Shown here: one piece after another, positions 6,749-8,937 of the stretch
Layout: every line of letters starts with the position of its first letter
How positions within the stretch are numbered: position 1 is the stretch's first letter
Source of the DNA: an uncultured Eubacteriales bacterium
GTDB lineage: Bacteria > Bacillota > Clostridia > Oscillospirales > CAG-272
Length of the DNA stretch: 8,937 nucleotides
Assembly (NCBI GenBank): GCA_900552255.1
Contig: URZF01000046.1
Location: 1 to 8,937 of the forward strand
Direction of reading: 5' to 3'
Translations under genes and position numbers: made by a program
Notes under the pieces: model-generated
Databases searched by the model: none
What the model saw: only the letters and a program-made list of their open reading frames with translations
What the model was told of the DNA's origin: nothing

Positions 6749-8740
6749 TTAAATGTCCGCTTCGGCGATGTATTCCTTGCCGTAGGCCGCGATGAAGCGC
6801 TTGCGCTCGTCAAGGTCGTCGCCGAGCAGGGTTTCAAAAATGTATTCGGTCTTTTCGCGGTCGGCCTCCATGACCTTGATGAGCCGTCTCGTCTCCGGAT
6901 TCATCGTCGTCTGCCACATCATGTCCGGCTCGTTTTCGCCGAGACCTTTGGAGCGCTGCAAGGTGTACTTTGCATTTCCGAGCCTCGATACGATCTGCGC
7001 CTTTTCGTTTTCGTCGTAGGCGAAATAAATGTTGTCCTTGCAGGTGATCTCATAAAGAGGGGATTCCGCGATGAACACCTTGCCCTCCTTGATGAGCGTG
7101 GGCAGGAGCCGATAAAACAGCGTGAGCAGCAGCGTGCGGATCTGGAAACCGTCCTCGTCGGCATCGGTGCAGATGATAATCTTGCTCCATTTCAGCTGGG
7201 AAAGATCGAAAGCGCCCTGCGTATTGCCCTTGGCCTTGACCTCGACGCCGCAGCCGATGACTTTCAAAAGATCGACGATGATATCGCTTTTGAAGATGCG
7301 GTCGTAGCCCGCTTTCAGGCAGTTGAGCGTCTTGCCGCGCACCGGAATGATCGCCTGAAATTCGGCGTCCCGTCCGAGCTTGCAGGAGGTCATCGCGGAA
7401 TCGCCCTCCACGATGTAGACCTCACGGCGTTCGGGATCCTTCGAGCGGCAGGCGACGAATTTCTCCACGCGGTTGGCGAGATCGTTCTGCGAGGCAAGCT
7501 TCTTTTTCAGATTCAGGCGCGTGCTTTCCGCATTCTCGCGGCTCCGCTTGTTGACGAGCACCTGAGAGGCGATTTTCTCCGCGTCGGCGGGGTTTTCGAT
7601 GAAATAGAATTCGAGCTGCTTTTTGAGAAAGTCCGTCAGCGCCTCCGCGATGAACTCGTTGGAGATCGCTTTTTTGGTCTGATTTTCATAGGAGGTCTGC
7701 GTCGAGAAGCTGTTGATGATGAGGACAAGGCAGTCCTCGACGTCGCCGAACGTGATTTTGCTTTCATTTTTATTGTATTTGCCGCCCGTTTTCAGATATT
7801 TGTCGATGGCGTAGACGAACGCCGTGCGCGTCGCCTTGTCCGGCGAACCGCCGTGCTCGAGAAAGCTGGAATTGTGGTAATATTCGATGAGATTCACCGT
7901 GTTGGAAAAGCAGAACGCGATCTCCGCCTTAAAGCTGTATTCGGGCTTGTCCGCGCGGTCGCGTCCCTTGGCTTCCATTTTCCACAGCACGGGAGGCGTC
8001 AGTGCGGTATCTCCGACCGTGCGGCTGATCTGGTCCTCGATGCCGTGCTCGTAGCAGAATTCCTTTTCGTCGAAGGTGCCGTCCTCGTTCTGCCAGCGGA
8101 AGCGGAAGCACAGCCCCGCGTTGACGACCGCTTGGCGGTCGAGCATGCTTTCGTAATAGTCGCGCGGAACGGCGGTGGAGGTGAACACCTCGAGGTCGGG
8201 CTTCCATGTGACGACCGTTCCTGTGCGCTGTTCTTTTTTGGAGACGAGCGGCGTGCGGATAAGCTCGCCGTCCGGCTCGCCCTTTTTGAAATTCATTTCG
8301 AGCATTTCCGTGCCGCGGTACGACTGCACCTTCATAAATTCGGAGCTGTACTGCGTGGCGGCGGCGCCGAGTCCGTTGAGTCCCAGCGAATACTGATAGA
8401 GCGCCTCGTCCCCGTTGTTGTTGTATTTGCTGCCGGCGTAAAGCTCGCAGTAGACCAGCTCCCAGTTGTATTTGCCCTCGTTCTCGTTGTAATCGAGCGG
8501 GACGCCGCGCCCGAAATCCTCGATGCAGATGGAGCCGTCGCGGTAGGCGGTGATGTTGATCCGTTTGCCGTAGCCCTCGCGCGCTTCGTCCACGGCGTTG
8601 GAAAGAATCTCAAATACCGAATGCTCGCAGCCCTCCAGTCCGTCGGAACCAAAGATGACCGCGGGACGGCTGCGGACTCTCGCGGCGCCTTTGAGCATCG
8701 TGATGCTTTTGTCGTCGTATACGTTTGTTTTTTTCGTCAT
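6749..8740 (-). CDS. parE: Topoisomerase IV-like subunit B (ParE/GyrB family)
   Basis: The protein has 663 residues and is the ATPase and TOPRIM subunit that partners the downstream ParC-like protein. The GHKL ATPase part has FEILSNAVDEA (Glu44 as likely general base, Asn48), DFGRGVP (Asp75), a glycine-rich SLGLNGLGA (118-126) and the QTK loop (Lys356). The TOPRIM part has EGDSA (Glu445), PVRGK (466-470), DADEDG (Asp526, Asp528) and QRSKGLGE (595-602). Several positions differ from textbook GyrB: SNAVDEA for DNxIDEA, DFGRG for DNGRG, EGDSAMTS for EGDSAGGS and DADEDGFQ for DADVDGAH. I know these as features of a divergent clostridial branch, not decay. The ATG at 8740 is chosen because AGAGGAG lies 6 bases upstream; an earlier in-frame start at 8815 would read antisense to rpoC and gives no plausible sequence. 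The usual upstream promoter region is missing because of the junction described at 8741-8784. Confidence 0.92.
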   Translation of the reverse strand: MTKKTNVYDDKSITMLKGAARVRSRPAVIFGSDGLEGCEHSVFEILSNAVDEAREGYGKRINITAYRDGSICIEDFGRGVPLDYNENEGKYNWELVYCELYAGSKYNNNGDEALYQYSLGLNGLGAAATQYSSEFMKVQSYRGTEMLEMNFKKGEPDGELIRTPLVSKKEQRTGTVVTWKPDLEVFTSTAVPRDYYESMLDRQAVVNAGLCFRFRWQNEDGTFDEKEFCYEHGIEDQISRTVGDTALTPPVLWKMEAKGRDRADKPEYSFKAEIAFCFSNTVNLIEYYHNSSFLEHGGSPDKATRTAFVYAIDKYLKTGGKYNKNESKITFGDVEDCLVLIINSFSTQTSYENQTKKAISNEFIAEALTDFLKKQLEFYFIENPADAEKIASQVLVNKRSRENAESTRLNLKKKLASQNDLANRVEKFVACRSKDPERREVYIVEGDSAMTSCKLGRDAEFQAIIPVRGKTLNCLKAGYDRIFKSDIIVDLLKVIGCGVEVKAKGNTQGAFDLSQLKWSKIIICTDADEDGFQIRTLLLTLFYRLLPTLIKEGKVFIAESPLYEITCKDNIYFAYDENEKAQIVSRLGNAKYTLQRSKGLGENEPDMMWQTTMNPETRRLIKVMEADREKTEYIFETLLGDDLDERKRFIAAYGKEYIAEADI

Positions 8741-8746
8741 TTGCGT

Positions 8747-8753
8747 CTCCTCT
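8747..8753 (-). promoter_or_regulatory. Ribosome binding site of parE
   Basis: AGAGGAG on the minus strand ends 6 bases before the ATG at 8740, ideal spacing. This decides the start and shows that the native parE context extends at least to about 8753, so any break in the sequence lies to the right of it. Confidence 0.85.
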
Positions 8754-8772
8754 TGCCGTCTGCGCGGCGTGA

Positions 8773-8937
<165 letters not shown>

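Overview
The window looks like a piece of chromosome, or a metagenomic contig, from an endospore-forming member of the Clostridia (Bacillota). Three things point there. The type IIA topoisomerase pair has the divergent motifs seen in clostridial topoisomerase IV-like proteins. There is a SpoIIQ-like membrane-anchored LytM protein preceded by what reads as a forespore sigma-F promoter. Shine-Dalgarno sites are strong, and the intergenic DNA is AT-rich beside more GC-rich core genes. The exact family is inference; an uncultured gut-type lineage would fit.

All convincing complete genes lie on the minus strand. Reading in the direction of transcription (right to left): parE-like (8740-6749), parC-like (6727-4526) and an OmpR-type response regulator with a degenerate receiver (4504-3860) are each separated by 21 bases and have good ribosome binding sites, so they probably form one operon, ended by a weak hairpin near 3813-3841. 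Next is a spoIIQ-like gene (3731-3048) with its own sigma-F-like promoter (3774-3802) and a strong intrinsic terminator (3001-3029). After an AT-rich gap come two paralogous secreted lipoproteins. The first (2610-1489) has a near-consensus vegetative promoter (2698-2726) and a strong terminator (1438-1472). The second (1215-64) has no clear promoter of its own.

At the far right (8773-8937, plus strand) an open frame encodes the conserved C-terminal part of the RNA polymerase beta-prime subunit (RpoC). Its 5' part is absent, and it abuts the parE start region head to head. Either the assembly is chimeric here or the genome carries a rearrangement; this is the most important caveat about the window.

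Functionally, the topoisomerase pair handles chromosome decatenation and relaxation, and the response regulator may be expressed with it. The SpoIIQ-like protein would act in the forespore engulfment channel. The two lipoproteins look like cell-surface beta-rich domains on flexible Thr/Pro/Asp linkers, of unknown function. No RNA genes, CRISPR arrays, insertion sequences or phage genes were seen. The most unusual items are the lipoprotein pair, the pseudo-receiver regulator linked to topoisomerase IV, and the RpoC junction.
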